From a virus: a DNA stretch of 46,855 bases. The notes below the pieces were generated by a model that worked only from the letters and a program-made list of their open reading frames with translations, was not told where the DNA came from and ran no database searches. The number at the start of each line of letters is the position of its first letter. The stretch's first letter is position 1. The stretch covers positions 1 through 46,855 of IMG/VR virus record IMGVR_UViG_3300044858_001239. One strand, 5' to 3'. Below are positions 45,193-46,855 of the stretch, in pieces. A program made the position numbers and the translations under genes.

Positions 45193-45353
45193 TTCGGGCA
45201 CCGGTGTACGACCCGAAGAGAGACGGAAATGTGTTTTCGTGGGTTTTAAGAGCTGCGGAAGTTTACCGGATGAGAAAAAGGACTGAGCGAGATGCCGCTA
45301 AAGAAGCCGCAGCAGAGCTTGAAAGACTGGACAGCACAAAAGTGGAGAACTAA
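45189..45353 (+). CDS. Short hypothetical protein, 54 aa, starting at GTG
   Basis: Not visible at usual length cut-offs. GTG 45189 overlaps the preceding stop (GTGA). The frame reads VIRAPVYDPKRDGNVFSWVLRAAE then a charged helix (RMRKRTERDAAKEAAAELERL) and runs 62 bases into the next gene. The coding character (IRAPVYDP, FSWVLRAA) looks real, but the long overlap makes it less sure. Confidence 0.5.
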   Translation: MIRAPVYDPKRDGNVFSWVLRAAEVYRMRKRTERDAAKEAAAELERLDSTKVEN

Positions 45354-45531
45354 GAGTGGGAAACCGTCTTCCGTTACTGGCGAGCGTTACCTCCCAACGT
45401 CAGCGATCAACGCACTATCTCCAGCTGAGTATGCAGCGACGACAAGAGCGAAAAGAGCTGGCAAAGCTTCTGGAAAACAATTCGTTAAACAACCAGCAGG
45501 AATTGCAAAGAAGACAGCGAGGTTCCGATAA
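45292..45531 (+). CDS. DUF5872-like basic phage protein
   Basis: A 79-residue basic protein: SLKDWTAQKWRTKSGKPSSVTGERYLPTSAINALSPAEYAATTRAKRAG and GKQFVKQPAGIAKKTARF. The WTxQKWRTKSGKPS / RYLP / ALSPAEYAATTRAK pattern matches what I recall as DUF5872, found in phage and algal-virus genomes; probably nucleic-acid binding. The previous small gene overlaps its start. DUF number is from memory. Confidence 0.8.
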   Translation: MPLKKPQQSLKDWTAQKWRTKSGKPSSVTGERYLPTSAINALSPAEYAATTRAKRAGKASGKQFVKQPAGIAKKTARFR

Positions 45532-45890
45532 TGGCTGAAGAAAAGAAAACAGAAGATAAGCGTTCTAGCCGTACCAAGTGGTTAGATTCGCTACCAGACA
45601 ACGCCATGACAAAGGCTTCCCGTGTGATAAGCCGGGCTGGAGATGCTGTTGGTATTACTCAGGAAGAGCATTACAAGGCTAAGAAGTACCAAGTACCTGA
45701 GAAGACCGAGAAAAAAGCCAAGGGTGGTTGGATCCAGAAGGCTATTAAGAAGCCTGGCGCACTGCGTGAGCAGCTTGGCATCAAGGGTAAGAAAAAGATC
45801 CCCGCTAAGATGCTGGACCGAGCTACAAAAGCACCGGGTAAGCTAGGGCAGAGAGCGCGTCTGGCTAAGACCTTGAGAGGAATGAAGTGA
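45531..45890 (+). CDS. Basic conserved phage protein, 119 aa
   Basis: A 119-residue basic protein overlapping both neighbours. The acidic-basic N-terminus (EEKKTEDKRSSRTKW) and the second half GGWIQKAIKKPGALREQLGIKGKKKIPAKMLDRA form a common phage-virion motif (KKPGALR...GLR-like), followed by KAPGKLGQRARLAKTLRG. Possible internal head or DNA-bound protein; unknown. Confidence 0.78.
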   Translation: MAEEKKTEDKRSSRTKWLDSLPDNAMTKASRVISRAGDAVGITQEEHYKAKKYQVPEKTEKKAKGGWIQKAIKKPGALREQLGIKGKKKIPAKMLDRATKAPGKLGQRARLAKTLRGMK

Positions 45891-46630
45891 CCACTTCAGG
45901 CACCAATAGTTTCAACCTAGACTTCAACGAGATTATCGAAGAAGCCTTTGAGCGTTGTGGCTTAGAGCTACGCACGGGCTATGAGTTCCGTACAGCGCGT
46001 AGATCTCTGAACCTGCTGACTATTGAGTGGGCTAACCGTGGTATTAACCTCTGGACTATTGAGCAGGGGTCGATTCCGATGGTGCAGGGGCAGATTACCT
46101 ATGCTCTACCTGTAGACACTATTGACCTTTTGGATAGCGTAATACGGACTCAGACAGGCGCTGAGCAGACTGACATCAACATCAGCCGTATTAGCGTTTC
46201 TACCTACGCCACGATACCGAACAAGAACGCGCAAGGCCGACCCATTCAGGTCTGGATTAACCGGCAGTCTGGTGCTACATACCCCATAAACGGCAACCAG
46301 CCTAATACGACTAACCCCTCCACTGGGGTGAACCCACCGAATATTAATGTCTGGCCTGCGCCAGACCAGAGTAACTTCTACACCTATGTTTACTGGAGGC
46401 TGCGTCGTATACAGGACGCAGGCAACGGGGTAAACACTCAGGACATTCCGTTCCGTCTGTTGCCTTGCTTGGTAGCTGGGCTGGCTTATTACCTGTCGAT
46501 GAAGATTCCTGAGGCGCTCCCAAGGTTAGAAATGCTCAAGATGTCGTATGAAGAGCAGTGGGCGTTGGCATCGTCTGAAGACCGTGAGAAGGCTTCTCTG
46601 CGGTTAGCGCCGCGTGAGATGTTCTATTAA
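45887..46630 (+). CDS. Head-to-tail neck (tail tube/adaptor-like) protein
   Basis: A 247-residue protein. FNEIIEEAFERCGLELRTGYEFRTARRSLNLLTIEWANRGINLWTIEQG is the start of a frequent podovirus neck protein, in the place of T7 gp11-like or P22 gp4-like adaptors. The middle is beta-rich (ITYALPVDTIDLLDSVI) and the end is helical (RLEMLKMSYEEQWALASSED). It would join the portal to the tail. Assignment by position and pattern. Confidence 0.78.
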   Translation: MTTSGTNSFNLDFNEIIEEAFERCGLELRTGYEFRTARRSLNLLTIEWANRGINLWTIEQGSIPMVQGQITYALPVDTIDLLDSVIRTQTGAEQTDINISRISVSTYATIPNKNAQGRPIQVWINRQSGATYPINGNQPNTTNPSTGVNPPNINVWPAPDQSNFYTYVYWRLRRIQDAGNGVNTQDIPFRLLPCLVAGLAYYLSMKIPEALPRLEMLKMSYEEQWALASSEDREKASLRLAPREMFY

Positions 46631-46855
46631 TGCCTACCAAGTTTGCCTCTGGTAAATGGGCCATATCGCAGTGCGATAGGTGTGGTTTCCGTTATAAGCT
46701 AAAACAGCTTAAAAGCATTGTTATTAAGCCAAAGAACGTAAATCTTCTTGTCTGCCCTACATGTTGGGAACCAGATCAGCCGCAGTTGCAGTTGGGTATG
46801 TATCCGGTAAATGATCCGCAGGCTATCCGTAACCCACGCCCAGATACTACTTACC
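46630..46855 (+). CDS. Zinc-ribbon virion protein, 3' partial
   Basis: The ATG shares its A with the preceding stop (TAATG). The visible 75 residues contain QCDRCGFRYKLKQL and LVCPTCWEPDQPQ, a C-x2-C...C-x2-C zinc ribbon, followed by LQLGMYPVNDPQAIRNPRPDTTY. Such proteins occur in phage tail regions, where zinc ribbons stabilise hub or fibre parts. The frame is open to the window end. Confidence 0.8.
   Translation, partial: MPTKFASGKWAISQCDRCGFRYKLKQLKSIVIKPKNVNLLVCPTCWEPDQPQLQLGMYPVNDPQAIRNPRPDTTY

Overview
The window is a large part of one tailed double-stranded DNA bacteriophage (Caudoviricetes). It shows terminase, portal, scaffold, an HK97-type capsid protein, a phage-type family A DNA polymerase, an AEP primase-helicase and dozens of small tightly coupled orphan genes. 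No integrase, RNA polymerase, tRNA, rRNA, CRISPR array or insertion sequence was found. Head genes, giant polyvalent protein and replication set suggest a short-tailed (podovirus-like) phage of a Gram-negative, probably proteobacterial, host. The host is inferred only from sigma70-like promoters, an rrn-like boxA and a Rap1a/Tai-type gene. Both ends cut genes of the same rightward late operon, so the contig is probably a circularly permuted genome with a missing tail/lysis stretch between right and left ends.

Layout. 1-9713 (+): end of the late operon, with a Gln/Ala-rich virion protein, a hypothetical protein and a 2354-residue polyvalent protein carrying an HELVH zincin motif. 9714-30586 (-): the long early/replication operon. 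Read in its own direction (right to left) it has small early genes, a MoxR/VWA/DUF3150 module, small wHTH and nuclease genes, two tiny capsid-assembly mimics, DUF3310, DNA polymerase, a Cas4-like nuclease, an SNF2-type helicase, a ssDNA-binding-like protein and primase-helicase. 30587-31799: control region with a perfect extended -10 promoter, an rrn-like boxA followed by a hairpin (nut-like), a highly folded leader and a field of TGTTCCA repeats beside an AT-rich tract (candidate origin). 31800-34184 (-): three short transcription units with matching promoters and mostly their own hairpin terminators. 34185-34799: divergent control region. 34800-46855 (+): small terminase-like protein, TerL, portal, GroES-like protein, scaffold, capsid proteins, small basic head/neck-type proteins and a neck/tail protein.

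The most exciting signal is at 19855-20216. Two overlapping 60-codon genes in the replication operon encode free-standing copies of (i) the C-terminal helix-turn-helix-like end of the phage's own scaffold and (ii) the N-terminal arm of its own major capsid protein, in the same order as the full-length genes. In P22-like assembly those two pieces bind each other. I propose an early-expressed capsid-assembly decoy/modulator module. Other notable signals: two adjacent early peptides with near-ideal sliding-clamp motifs (QLDLF, QLELF); a palindromic element at a fixed position before three promoters that recurs in frame inside two genes; the nut-like leader; a 27-residue membrane microprotein missed by ordinary ORF length limits; and a phage-borne MoxR-VWA chaperone module.
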